From Ryuthela nishihirai (taxonomy: Eukaryota; Arthropoda; Arachnida; Araneae; Heptathelidae): a stretch of 64,000 bases of DNA. The position numbers and the translations under genes are program-made. This document shows, piece after piece, positions 9,185-20,596 of this stretch; within the stretch, counting starts at the first letter, position 1, and each line of letters starts with the position of its first letter. Where the stretch lies: NCBI GenBank assembly GCA_038380435.1, contig JAWZYU010000034.1, positions 2,648,704 to 2,712,703 of the forward strand. The letters run 5' to 3'. The notes beneath the pieces are model-generated. The model made no database searches. It had not been told where the DNA came from and worked only from the letters and a program-made list of their open reading frames with translations.

Positions 9185-10134
9185 CTGGACAAAAGTTTAC
9201 ATTTTATTGAATTTCCACCCTTACATTTACGGAAGTCATTGGACCGATCCTGTTTCATATGCAGGATAACAAATAGAAAGAAAACTATTATTCTTATCTT
9301 TTTATACACTTAATATTAACATTACCGAAGTTGAGAATGTATTTTAACATTTTCGAGTATTTTAAACTTTCTAAAAAGAAAATATTGTTTAAATTAGTTC
9401 ATAATTTTCATCTTCATTTCTTTTACTAAAGCAACTAGGCATACTTTCTAAAACGTCTGTTGTTTTCCACTGTGAGTTTTTGGCACCCTGTAATTCACGA
9501 GATTACAGTTAACAGTAAAAAAAATGCATCTTTCTTCAAACGTCATTGCATACTTCAAAGTTTGGCTTCTACTTTACGAACATGTAAATCAAGTAAAGCA
9601 CTTATGCTCTTAAAAAGAACAAAACTGTGTTTCCATGAAGCATAGTGTTACGACAGATGAACGAGCAACATTGGAACCGTGATGTGCCCTATCATTTTGA
9701 TGCTCTCTTCTGCTTTAGCATATGAATTGCGTCACTAGTGGATTGCAGAAATAAGAACTCGAACTTTAACGTTGTTTTAAAAAGAGGAATAAAGAAATTG
9801 GTAGTGTTTGAATGTGTACATTTCCTTTGCACTAAGTGAATTAGACTAAAGTTAATGTTAGGAAAGTTTCTCAAGATATTTGGAGATTAGGCCCAGGACG
9901 TGAAATGTTAGTCGAACAAAGTAGAATTGACCTCAACTTTTCTGTAGGAAGAGTTCATCGTCTGATGCGTGATGATCAACGTCTGAAAAGAAAATCATTT
10001 GATGCTTGATTATTTTTGGTTTGTTTAAAGAATTGATAAGATTATTCTTGGTAGTTCATGGGTTTATTCGGAAATGTGATTGTGCCACTTATTGAGTATT
10101 CTAAAAAGTCTTACTTTATGTTTTAAGTGGGGAC
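9185..10134. other. AT-rich stretch; possible short transposase fragment at 9862-10009
   Basis: Mostly nothing recognisable. The plus-strand reading of 9862-10009 is open for about 47 codons (SQDIWRLGPGREMLVEQSRI then DLNFSVGRVHRLMRDDQRLK) and ends at TGA. The wording recalls the helix-turn-helix part of mariner-type transposases (D..SVG.VH), but it is too short to assign. Confidence 0.3.
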
Positions 10135-10759
10135 TGTAAGAATTCTAAAGAGACGACTCTTTGTAATAATAGTGATAAGGTGGAATATTCCTCTGTTTGT
10201 TTTTTTTGCTACTAATGAAGATAAAGATTTGTGTTAGTTGAATTTATTTTATATTTGTGGGGCGGGGGTGGCTCAGTCGGTAGCGTGCCAAGCTCGTAAT
10301 CTGTAGTTCCCAGGTTCGAGTTCCAGCAGGGTCAGCATTGAGATTTATCTCCGCAAGATTCCCCGCCCTGCCCACGGTCAGTAGGGGACAGCTATGGGCT
10401 TGGAAAGGCCGCCGTCCGTCGGATGGGACGTTAAGCCGTGTCCACGTGTGCGGGAGAGCCATACCCTGTGCACGTTAAAGAACACGCTGGATGGCCTAGA
10501 CGGGAGGCTACCATCTGTCTCCCAACAGCTGTTCCAGTGGGTCCCCTCCCCCAACCTTCTCTGAGCCTTCGGGGTCCTTGTGACCTGGCCATTTAGCCCA
10601 TGGTGTGCAAAAAAGTGCTGCTCAGAGGTAAAACAACCCAACCTTTATATTTGTGTTTTTATTCATACTTTTGTAATAAATTAGTTCGTTTATAAAATTT
10701 TGTCACTAAATATTCTTTTGAACTCACGCTCAAGAATTTCCTATTAAAGCTTATAACCA
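10135..10759 (+). repeat. candidate 5' LTR of the Gypsy element, split by a SINE
   Basis: Starts tgtaagaattctaaag and ends ..cttataacca directly before tggtgtcagg, a common Gypsy primer-binding phrase. Without the SINE (10260-10643 plus one copy of the duplication) it would be about 230 bp. No second LTR is present to confirm the boundaries. Confidence 0.5.
10260..10643 (+). mobile_element. tRNA(Met)-derived SINE, family 1
   Basis: Head at left (gggcgggggtggctcagtcg), tail at right (gtaaaacaacccaacc). The 12-mer tttatatttgtg at 10248-10259 and 10644-10655 is the target duplication. It lies in the candidate LTR. Confidence 0.95.
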
Positions 10760-10792
10760 TTGGTGTCAGGACCGGTGACATTCACTAAAACA

Positions 10793-12584
10793 ATGGATGA
10801 GTTAGTTAAACTTCTGACTGGTATGAACAGTAAACTTGGTGACATGAGAGATGAAATAGTTGCCCAAAGCAGTAAAAGTGATGATAGTGCTAGTCAAAAT
10901 GATGACTTGAAAGACGAAATGGCTACGCAAAATAATTAATTGAGAGCTGAAATGGCAGCTCAAAGACGTGAAATCCCTGACCAGTGTAAAGACATTAATA
11001 CCGAACTCAACAGACAGTGTGATAGTTTAAGGTCGAAATTGATGGTGTAAAAAATGAGATTGATTGTGTAAAGTGTAATGTAAATGAAATCACTTTTGAT
11101 TTTAACACCAAACTTGATAGTGTTAAGATAGATTATAAGCATCATATTTATAGTGTAAAAACAGATTTTGAACGCCAGTTTCAGATGGTAAGAAATGAAA
11201 TATTGCCTTCTTTTTGTGATAATGGTAATTTTAGTGATAATAACGTTTTTACACATATCGCTAAAAATACAACTAAACCTTCAACGTATTAATAGAACCT
11301 TCCCGAATCTGTTCGAACAATGTTTACAACTCAGTTTGAAGTCATTGCTAGAGCAAATGAGGGGATTGAGTTTCAAAAGACTAGTTTTCTTGCAGCTTCA
11401 TTAAGAAATTCCACGGCAGAAGTTTTACAGTCTGTTACAGAAGAAAAACGATTCAAAAGTTTAGTATCTGCATTAGAATTCAGATTTGGTTGGTTGGTTG
11501 TTTTACCTCTGAGGGGCACTTTTTTGCACACAATAGGCTAAATGGCCGGGTCACAAGGACCCCGAAGGCTCAGAGAAGATTGGGGGAGGGGACCCACTGG
11601 AACAACTGTTCGGAGACAGATGGTAGCCTCCCGTTAAGGCCATTCAGTGTGTTCTTTAACGTTGGGTTGTTTTACCTCTGAGCGACACATTTTTGCACAC
11701 CATGGGCTAAATGGCCAGGTCACAAGGACCCCGAAGGCTCAGAGAAGGTTGGGGGAGGGGACCCACTGGGACAGCTGTTGGGAGACAGATGGTAGCCTCC
11801 CGTCAAGGCCATCCAGCGTGTTCTTTAACGTGCACAGGGTATGGCTCTCCCGCACACGGGGCCACGGCTAAACGTCCCATCCGACGGATGGCGGCCTTTC
11901 CAAGCCCATCGGTGTCCCCTACTGACCTAGTACAGGGCGGGGAGTTTTGAGGAGATAAATCTCAACGCTGACCCAGCTGGGACTCGAGCCTGGGAACTGC
12001 AGATTACGAGCTTGGCGTGCCACCGACTGAGCCATCCCTGCCCCACTCAGATTTAGTGATAGTTATTTAAAACAGTACTATATGACGCAATTTAAACATC
12101 GAATGCAGAAGAGTGGTGAAACTTTACCAGAACTAGGCAATGATATTGAGCTCCTAGCTAGATTAGCTTATAGTAACTGTCCACCAGAAATTCAACACAA
12201 CTCACCTTAATTACAATTTATTGATGCAATTGCTGACCCTGAGACTCAACAATCTCTGAGGATGTTGGAAGGTGAATCCTTAAAGTGAACTGTGGTACAT
12301 GCCATGAAGGTACGAGCTCCAGATTTTCCTCCCGAGCAAATGAACGGAGAGTGAGGTTTGTTAATGCAGCGGGAACAATGGAAAAGAATAGTGAACTGTA
12401 GGAACTAACCAAAACCATGCTATCCGTTTTGAAAGAGATAAAAGGTTTCTCCTCAAAGAGTTTCACAGACCTTCAGTGTTTGAGTTGTTGCAAGACTGGA
12501 CACATTCGTCCCAACTGTAATAAGAAAGGAATGAGGATTCAAAGTCCATCTACTAGACAGCAGGATCAGGGAAACAAAAATTAG
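10793..12584 (+). pseudogene. Gypsy gag pseudogene with zinc knuckle
   Basis: Role by family: structural capsid and nucleocapsid protein. Seen: ATG at 10793, then a lysine/glutamate-rich, probably coiled-coil N-terminus (MDELVKLLTGMNSKLGDM..) with an in-frame stop near 10937. The capsid-like part continues around 11285-11487 (TMFTTQFEVIARANEGIEF) and resumes after a SINE at 12047 (SDSYLKQYYMTQFKHRMQ). At 12475-12530 the reading LQCLSCCKTGHIRPNCNKKG gives a CX2CX4HX4C knuckle, the retroviral nucleic-acid-binding signature. Several stops and frame changes show decay. The SINE target duplication (tcagattt.gt, 11480-11490 and 12047-12057) marks where the frame was cut. Confidence 0.75.
11491..12046 (-). 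mobile_element. SINE family 1 with duplicated 3' module
   Basis: The full SINE (head at right, tRNA end near 12040) carries its 3' module twice: 11491-11660 and 11661-about 11830. The join is gttctttaac|gttgggttg at 11660/11661, the same breakpoint as at 41037/41038 and in the six-module copy at 44279-45494. Target duplication tcagatttggt / tcagatttagt (11480-11490, 12047-12057). It interrupts Gypsy gag. Confidence 0.9.
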
Positions 12585-12689
12585 TCAGCCTTTCGGGTTA
12601 AAGGCTGACTGTTGATTAGTTGGCTCCAAGGGAAGTCTCCAAAGTTTCAGCACTGCGTGCTGGAGATAACGGGTTGACAATTGATGGAA

Positions 12690-15050
12690 CCATGAATGGG
12701 ACTGCCTTACCGTATGATAGTAGACACTGGTGCAAATGTAACCTTACTCAGAACAGGCTTAATTAAGAAGATAAAACCTCACCCAAACTGGAATGCTAGA
12801 CAGCCTAATATAACCCTACAATCAGGCGATCTTCCTCAAGTCCATGGAAGGATGGAACTCAGCATCAGAGTTGGTTGCTATCTTGTAACCTATGCTGTTT
12901 ACATCGCTGATATCTATGATGAATGCATATTAGGCGTTGATTTCCTAAAGAAACATAGATTCACCACTAGACTCAGTGACAACCTACATCTATAAGACAG
13001 AAGAGATCCCACTGCTAGGGGTGAGGGTGGCTCAGTCGGTAGCGCGCCAGGCTCGTAATCTGTAGTTCTCAGGTTCGAGTCCCAGCTGGGTCAGCGTTGA
13101 GATTTATCTCCGCAAAATTCCCCGCCCTGCCCACGGTCAGTAGGGGACACCGATGGGCTTGGAAAGGCCGCCGACCGTCGGATGGGACGTTAAGCCGTGG
13201 CTCCGTGTGTGGGAGAGCCATACCCTGTGCACGTTAAAGAACACGCTGGATGGCCTTGACGGGAGGCTACTATCTGTCTCCCAACAGCTGTTTCAGTGGG
13301 TCCCCTCCCCCAAACTTCTCTGAGCCTTCGGGGTTCATGTGACCTGGCCATTTAGCCCATGGTGTGCAAAAAAGTGCGGCTCAGAGGTAAAACAACCCAA
13401 CCTGATCCCACTACTTAGCCTAACTTCCGATTCTTTATCAAGTGTGACCACAGTATTAGTGGCTGAATACACAGAAATCCCAATACAAAGTGAAATTATA
13501 GTCCATGGACATGGCGCACAGACTTCTGGGGCCTTCAGATTGACTGTCACTGATGCCCCTGAAAGAGAAGCTTTGGCTCATGGTATCCTGGTTGCAAGGA
13601 CTTTAGTCAGTGTAGATAAAGAACAGATTCCTATCAGAGTGATGAACTGTAACAAATCCAATAGAATATTGAAAAACGGTGAAAACTTCGCAATATGTTA
13701 ACCTATTACTTGGGTAACAAGTATAAATAAAATAGAAGTTACTGACTCAAACTAACACCATACAAACAGATCATCTCATTTTGCTGACTTGTGGTGAGAA
13801 ACAAGAAGAATATTAACTGAAGATCAAGCTGCTAAGGCCGAGAACTTATTTAGTGAGTTTACTGATATTTTCTCTACTACATCAAATGATTATGGCCGTA
13901 CTAATCTGACAGAACATATAACCAACACTGGTGATTCTCCTCCAGTCCATCTACCGGCAAGAAGGCTTCCATTGGCAAAACAAGAGGAGACAGAACAACT
14001 CATAAGGGACATGGAAGCTCAAGACATTATGGAACCATCACAGAATTCCTGGACAAGAGCAGGGTTCTTGTCAAGAAAAGGATGGATCTACCCGATTTTG
14101 TGTGAATTACCGCAGACTGCTTTCCTTTACCCAGGATTAATCATGCACTGACACTATCTGGGGTAGAATGGTTCTCGACATTAGACTTGAACAGCGGCTA
14201 TTGGCAAGTTGATATACATGCTGAAAACCGTGAGAAAACAGCTTTCACTACAGAGAATGGACTTTGGCAGTTTAAGGTGATGCCATTTGGACTTTGTAAC
14301 GCACCTGCCGCATTTGAACGACTAATGAAATCGGTGCTCAAAGGTTTGTCTTGGAAGGTCTGCCTGGTTTACTTGGACGACATCATCGTTCTTGGAAAGA
14401 CTTTTGAAATAAATTTGAGAAATCTTCGTCAAGTTCTTGAAAAACTTAGGGCAGCCAAGCTAAAATTGGGACCTGCAAAGTATAAACTGTTCCAGCAAGA
14501 AGTTCATTACCTTGGTCATGTGATCACTACATCAGGGATTAAGACTGATCCTAGTAAGATAGAAGCTGTAAGAGACTGTCCTCCACCACAAGATGTTCAT
14601 CAACTTCGTCGTTTTATTGGACTTTACACATATTATAGAAGATTTGTCAAGGGTTTCTGCAACATCGCAAGGACATTAGATCGTCTGGCAGAGATGTGGT
14701 CAAGTCAAGAGGACCACCGAATGTGAAGTAGCCTACCAACAGTTTTACGGCACCAGTGTTAGCATATCCACAAGCTGGTAAGCAGTTCGTAATAGATACT
14801 GACTCAAGTAACAGGAGTTGGTGCTGTACTTTCACAACAATAAGATGGACAAGAAAAAGTTATTGCATGCTTTAGCAAAGCTCTATCCAAACCAGAATGA
14901 AATTATTGTGTCACACGAAAAGAACTGTTAGTAATAGTAAAAGCAATAGAGCATTTTCATCATTATCTCTATGGCCAGAAATTTCTTTTTCGTACTGATC
15001 ATGCTGCACTCAGTTGGATATCCATTGATCCACTCAACAGATATCCATTG
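12690..15050 (+). pseudogene. Gypsy pol pseudogene: protease, reverse transcriptase, RNase H start
   Basis: Role by family: aspartic protease and RNA-dependent DNA polymerase of the element. Seen: the protease 12696-12995 with the active-site motif DTGANVTLL and the late ILGVDFL motif. A linker continues after a SINE (13404-13701, GHGAQTSGAFRLTV..). RT begins about 13850 (ARRLPLAKQEETEQLIRDME), has a frame break near 14045-14180, then MNSGYWQVDI, FKVMPFGLCNAPAAFERLMK, the catalytic VCLVYLDDIIVLG (YLDD) and FIGLYTYYRRFVKGF. RNase H starts with FTAPVLAYPQAGKQFVIDTD but is broken by stops. No integrase is seen. At least four frame breaks plus one SINE make it non-coding today. Confidence 0.85.
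13019..13403 (+). mobile_element. tRNA(Met)-derived SINE, family 1
   Basis: Head at left (gtgagggtggctcagtcgg), tail at right (aaacaacccaacct). Flanks gatcccactgct (13005-13016) and gatcccactact (13404-13415) are the target duplication. It separates the Gypsy protease from its linker. Confidence 0.9.
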
Positions 15051-16200
15051 ACAGAAAGACTAATGGGGCAACGCTGGTATCTGTGAATGCGATTCATTGA
15101 CATCCTGCATGAAACAGGTGTGCGAGGGAGGCGACCTCTCCTCTTCATGCAGTTCACTCGAAACCACAGGCATGCCAGATTGCAGTGGTGCAACGAAAGA
15201 GCTGGGTGGCATGGCGGCTGGCGATGTCTTCATCGATGAGGCCCGCATCTGTCTGGGACAGAACGTTGGGTGCACTCGCATGTGGTGATGTACCAGTAAA
15301 AGAGCTTCCACATCGTGTATTGTTGAGTGTCAAACAACACCTACTACTGGGATTCCGGTGTGAGGCAACATCCTTTATGAGAGTCGATCATCTCTCATGA
15401 CCATCGACGGTAATTTAATTGACCAACATTACGTGGATACCATTCTCCACCCCGCAGTCTTCCCCTCTTGTAGAGCATGCCAAATGCCACATTCCTTTAG
15501 GATAAAGCCAGACCACATACCGTACACGTTGTTCAACAGTGTCTGCATGGACATCCCCGTGCTACCATGGCCAGCCCAGTTGCCGATCTATCAACGATTC
15601 AGCACATCTGGGAAATCATGAAACGATGTCTGAGAACAGAACTGACTCCAGGGCATTACCTGACAGAACTGACTCCAGGGAACAGAAAGACTAATGGGGC
15701 AACGCTGGTATCTGTTAATGCGATTCATTGACATCCTGTATTCATTTCATTGACATCATTTGGTCATGAGAGATGCATGCAGTTGCATGCATCTCTCATG
15801 ACCAAATGATAATAGGTCATGACCTATTATGATTAATGACATTTATGACTATTATGATGATGAAGATCTGTCAGGTTATGCCCTGGAGTCAGTTCTGTAT
15901 TAATGACAGAACTGCATGCATTTCATTGGTCATTCATAGGTCATGAGAGTCATTCATAGGTCATGATTAGGCATTCATAGGTCATTGGTCATTCATAGGT
16001 TATGAGATATGAATGATGACCTATGAAATGATTCATAGGTCATCATTCATAGGTCATGAGAGATGATCGACTCTCATAAAGGACTGTTGCCTCACACGTC
16101 ATGAGAACAGAACTGACTCCAGTAATGTAACCTGACAGATCTTCAGGTCCAATTACAGAAGAACTGGATAACCACTCTGGGTAGGGGAATTGTTCAGATG
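15047..16200 (+). pseudogene. second Tc1-type transposase pseudogene, rearranged
   Basis: Seen in mixed frames: the region about 15130-15250 gives a LQWCNERAGWHGGW block (the segment before the first catalytic Asp in Tc1 proteins). 15350-15480 gives a GNILYESRSSLMTIDGNLID block then YVDTILHPAVFPS. 15540-15630 gives DIPVLPWPAQLP and WEIMKRCLRTEL (third-catalytic-residue region), and 16136-16200 gives LQVQLQKNWI. A 57-bp stretch (acagaaagactaatgggg..) at 15050-15107 is repeated at 15683-15740. The 3' half is scrambled (next entry). It abuts Gypsy RNase H sequence without a visible terminus. Confidence 0.65.
15600..16135. repeat. scrambled patch of short direct and inverted repeats
   Basis: The phrase cattcataggtcat recurs about seven times in both orientations (15930-16060). 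cagaactgactccagg occurs at 15638, 15664 and 16107, and inverted near 15887. tcatgagagatgcatgc is followed by its inverse (15764-15801). 16062-16100 (gatgatcgactctcataaag..) is the inverse of 15360-15400 from the same Tc1 gene. Nothing codes here. It resembles multiple template switches or an assembly error. Confidence 0.8.
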
Positions 16201-17309
16201 GGGAGTATTTTGAATTGAATTTATTAAACAATAGTTGCTAATACACGAATGCTAATATATCATATTTTAAATAGACCTGAAGCCCTTTAATCCAACAATC
16301 ATGATCCAAAAACTCCTCCGGTTCGGATAAAATTCTTGCAAATTTGTCTTCCGTCTTGATTTACTTTTGCTATTATTTAAATATGTATATTATGCATAAT
16401 AAAACAATTAACATTGAATTTTCTTTTAAGGTTTTCGATACATTTGATATTAACACTTAATTATGCACGCGGGGTCTTTGTGACCTCATGCTTTCTACTA
16501 TTTTGCTTTATTTCTACACTGTCAACTGTAACATACCTCAAAATAATATATATATTGTTACAAATTAAATGGAGGAGCACTGAACGTATATTCAAGTAAA
16601 TATATTACAATGATAATTACAAAACAATGCAATATATTACAAAAGCAAGGATGAAATTATTTATGCAAATTAAGTCAACCGGCAGGAAAATCTACATCAA
16701 TATAAGGATAAATTTTCAGAAGAATCCATTATCTTATTTCAATTCACACCAAATCACAAAGCAAATTTAAAATCATTCGATGAACTGTAAAATAATTTTT
16801 GCAAACAAATATGCAATCTCTCGAGATTAATCTTACCAATTCTTATGAACAAATTAAATACTATCGTACATCAAGTAGTAATCTCTTCCTACAGAAAAGT
16901 TGAGACTTGTTCTGTCTATTCGACTACGTTTATCTCTTTATTTTTAATGTCAATGTCCCTTGTCTAACTTTTGCTTCAGGCGAAAACCATTTTTACTTTC
17001 CTTGTTAATTCACTAATAGGATTTACACTAATAAATTAATTAACCTCGCGCGCACTCACCACATATAATATTTCTCCATTTTTAACCACTTTATCGTGTA
17101 TGAGACTAACTGTCTTCTTTCACATATCAACAATTCCAATTCTATCTTTCTTATTTTTCAGTTAGGTTCCTCGTTCCAAATCGTTGGTCACGTAATTCCC
17201 ACGTAGAAGCATACGCGAGCGTTTATGACACGTTTATCATAAATTCACTGTAGCATGTTTCATCTGTCGTAACAATATTTAAGTGCGGCTCTAAAAGCGT
17301 TTTTATTTT
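16201..17309. other. AT-rich non-coding stretch
   Basis: No gene recognised. 17196-17270 (cgtagaagcatacgcgagcg..) matches 41428-41505 (cgcagaagcatacgcgagcg..), a short paralogous segment ending in catctgtcgtaaca in both places. Confidence 0.5.
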
Positions 17310-18788
17310 GTTCAATCATAACTCTATAAGAGCTCCTGTTTTTAAACATTCTAGGAAACATTAAGTATTTAAAAATTTTTTTGTTTTCTAAGCATTCATT
17401 TTTTAAAAACAGTTATTTTCAACTAGTTTTAGTGATATATTAATCTCTTCTAATTCTCAAATTAAGCGCTAATTTTAAACAGTTTTTGTACTACTTATTA
17501 TTATGCGTTAATTTAGGAATGATTAGCAATATTTGTTTTGCTTAATACGTTTAATTCGTTAATTAAAATTATTTAAAATGTTTTCAATCTCTCTCAAGGA
17601 AACCACCGATTTCAGTTTCGTATAAAAAGTGAAGAAAATACCAATAATAAATGATTTACCTAATTGATAAATCCATAAAAATAAATCTGCAACTAAATTG
17701 GGAAATTGCTCACCTGAACAGAACCTTGATAGACTCAATTCTATTTTTCTAAACATTAAACGTCAAAAGCAGTGATTTTGAAACAGATTATTTACGTAAT
17801 CGCATCGAATTCCTAAATTAAGAATTAATTTTTAGACACCTCTTATGCCACCTATTAATATAAGATAATTTTTTAAATGATTACAGATACATTTTTGTTT
17901 AATACGTTTATTGATGTATTTAAAAGGCCTTACGTTCTCCCAAGAATTAAATCCGAAACTATTTCATTTTTCAGAATCAAAGAAGTAAAAAAAATTCCTT
18001 TTAAATTGATTATTTCGAATATTTTTTCTCTTTATTATTTCCACTCAGTTAATCAACCGAACTAAAAAATTCCTTTAAAAAAAGAAAGAAACCATCAGCT
18101 TATTAAATTAATTCCTTTAAGAATGTAAATATGGCTTTCCTCAGCAGAATCTTGTTAAACACATTTTTTGTCTTTAAGCTCAAGAATTAACAGATCTCTC
18201 AATTTATCAGAATATCGTGCAATTTATAAGGCTAATTATATTTATAACGAAATACTTGAATTAGATAGATCATTAGATTAATGCATTTCCGTTGTAGTGC
18301 AGTTTTCGAGGCAGTCCTTCGGGAACGAACGTTGTAAACAAATTAACAAATTCTTTCGGTGATTTTTTAAGAATATTAATTTTATCATGGATCACCGCAA
18401 TTTAGAAAGCTATCGATGTTTAAGTTGGTTTAATACGTCAATTGGTGTATTAAAATAGTAGTTAATTTTCTCAAGACTTGAATCTCAAAACTGAATTATT
18501 TCAGAATCAAAGAAGTAAAAAAATCCTTTCAAAGTGATCTATTTCGAATGTACTTTCTCTTTAGGAATCCATCCATTTGATATAGGGATGGAATCCTAAA
18601 GGTAATAGTTATTAAGTTGTTTTAGCCGATTAAAGAAATATTTACAAGTAAAATTAATATTATCTTTGAAAGAAATTTATTTTATTAAGTCATTATACTT
18701 ATTAAAAAGTTACAATAAGCATTTTAAATGGTATAAATTTTGAAACTTATCTGAATGTTAATTTTGTAAAATCTAGTTATCTTTGGGA
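17310..18788. repeat. copy B (left part) of the diverged duplicated segment
   Basis: Colinear with 3255-about 4215; see copy A for matched words. At 18770-18788 it reads gtaaaatctagttatctttg, matching gtaaaatctagttaccttcg near 4205, and is then cut by the LINE. The match resumes at 23516. Confidence 0.75.
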
Positions 18789-19491
18789 CTGTATATCGTA
18801 GCTAGGAAGTCACTGGAAGGAGAGCTATGCACCAATCCCCTATGATGATGCATAGAACCGGCCAGGCTTAGCACCTAATGTCCGACTCAGCCTTCTCGTG
18901 GTTGCAGGCCGTTAGTACCTTTCAAAAGAGATACTCTCTTGTGGAAGTGAACGGAAGGGGAGGGCTGCCAGATCAGTATGGCCTACTGATCTGGACAATT
19001 ACGACTACTTTTCTTTTTCTTTTCTACCCTCTTGAGGAGTGGTCAATCACACAGGGTTCTGGTGCTAACCATATTTACCAACCTGAATGGAATTACGGCC
19101 CTCACCTTGATTATGGTGAGCTGAATTTGCTGCACTGGTGGGCTTCTGTGGAGGGAAAATCTTCCGCTGTGTTTTCTGTTTGTTTGTGGGTTGACAGCCC
19201 CAAGTGAATAGATTCACAGGATATGTTTATCAGCTGGTGGATAATCCTGAGCAGAGGTCATCGTAGGCACCTGAACTCTTTGCTTCTATTGGCATCGTCA
19301 AATTCTACATTGGAGGAAGTCTTCCAGTGTAGATGGCTTCAGCCTTTAGTAGTGGGGGAACGGGTCTTTGCCCCATGTCTGCGATTAGGGGGCTGTTTGA
19401 TATTGTCGGCATTCCCTCTCTCAATAAACATAGTTTCTTTAAACGTCCCACTAACCATTTTCTCTCCATAGGTAGTTGTAATGTGAGGTTT

Positions 19492-19878
19492 TGGTTCGGT
19501 TTGTTTTACCTCTGAGCGGCACTTTTTTGCACACCATGGGCTAAATGGCCAGGCCACAAGGACCCCGAAGGCTCAGAGAAGGTTGGGGGAGGGGACCCAC
19601 TGGAACAGCTGTTGGGAGACAGATGATAGCCTCCCGTAAGGCCACCCAGCGTGTTCTTTAACGTGTACAGGGTATGGCTCTCCCACACACGGGGCCACGG
19701 CTTAACGTCCCATCCGACGGACGGCGGCCTTTCCAAGCCCATCGGTGTCCCCTACTGACCGTGGGCAGGGCGGGGAATTTTGCGGAGATAAATCTCAACG
19801 CTGACCCAGCTGGGACTCGAACCTGGGAACTACAGATTACGAGCCTGGCGCGCTACCGACTGAGCCACCCCCGTCCCC
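19492..19878 (-). mobile_element. tRNA(Met)-derived SINE, family 1, inside LINE endonuclease
   Basis: Tail at left (ggttcggtttgttttacctc, slightly diverged), head at right (ccgactgagccacccccgtc). It cuts the LINE endonuclease directly after the GSCNVR codons. Confidence 0.85.
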
Positions 19879-19948
19879 AAATTAACAATGGCCGAACCCA
19901 GGATGTTTCATTAGGCACTAGCCTAGGGGAGCCGATAATGGTAAGATG

Positions 19949-20336
19949 GGTTGGGTTGTTTTACCTCTGAGCGGCACTTTTTTGCACACCATGGGCTAAA
20001 TGACCAGGTCACATGGACCCCGAAGGCTCAGAGAAGGTTGGGGGAGGGGACCACTGGAACAGCTGTTGGGAGATATATGGTAGCCTCCCGTCAAGGCCAT
20101 CCAGCGTGTTCTTTAACGTGCATAGGGTATGTCTTTCCCGCACACGGGGCCACGGCTTAACGTCCCATCCGACGGACGGCGGCCTTTCCAAGCCCATCGG
20201 TGTCTCCTATTGACCGTGGGCAGGGCGGGGAATTTTTGCGGAGATAAATCTCAACACTGACCCAGCTGGGACTCGAACCTGGGAACTACAGATTACGAGC
20301 CTGGCTCGCTACCGACTGAGCCACCCCCACCCCAAT
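19949..20336 (-). mobile_element. tRNA(Met)-derived SINE, family 1, second copy in the LINE
   Basis: Tail at left (gggttgggttgttttacctc), head at right (ctgagccacccccacccc). The head abuts a P-like fragment within its THAP start codons. About 70 bp (19879-19948) of unassigned sequence separates it from the previous SINE. Confidence 0.85.
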
Positions 20337-20596
20337 TGCCCCTACAATATGGCAATATAGTATGCAACAACGAAAGGGCATTATTATTTCACCACAGGAA
20401 AAAAAATTGCGAAACACGTGTTCATTAGCGTGTTATTTCGATAGCCACTTCAATCATTCCTCTTTGTGAATTGCGGTAACCTAACTACGTAAGCTGTCTG
20501 GCATGGGGCAGCATTGGTAGCACTTGGGTCTAACTAGGGTGACGTCATCATTATTCTGTGACGTAGTTGCTTGGCCTTGTCTTCTAGGAGGTGTTG
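20337..20596 (-). mobile_element. 5' end fragment of a P-like (THAP) transposon
   Basis: Read on the minus strand from 20596 it starts caacacctcctagaagacaa, as does the complete element at 29875, and stays nearly identical for about 250 bp to the ATG and first dozen THAP codons (atgccctttcgttgttgc, 20365-20382), where a SINE truncates it. On its other side the LINE continues at once (gccaaggatgtcctc). Confidence 0.8.

Larger units (their letters stand above)
10135..15050 (+). mobile_element. Gypsy-type LTR retrotransposon, degenerate and 3'-truncated
   Basis: In order: a candidate 5' LTR (10135-10759), a tRNA-Leu-type primer-binding-like site (tggtgtcaggac, 10761), gag with a zinc knuckle, an aspartic protease (DTGA), reverse transcriptase (YLDD) and the start of RNase H. 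This order (protease-RT-RNase H) is that of Ty3/Gypsy elements. Three family-1 SINEs are nested inside (10260, 11491, 13019). I find no integrase and no 3' LTR; the RNase H region runs into Tc1-like sequence at about 15047. Frame breaks occur throughout. Confidence 0.8.

Noticed and set aside
10260..10335. Functional tRNA genes at SINE heads
   Set aside because: A and B boxes are present, but the acceptor stem does not pair, the anticodon is usually altered (CGT), and each is fused to the same SINE body.
18878..19207. 109-codon frame as an independent host gene
   Set aside because: It lies between the LINE 5' boundary (18789) and its endonuclease start (19465) and has no other match, so it belongs to the LINE leader.
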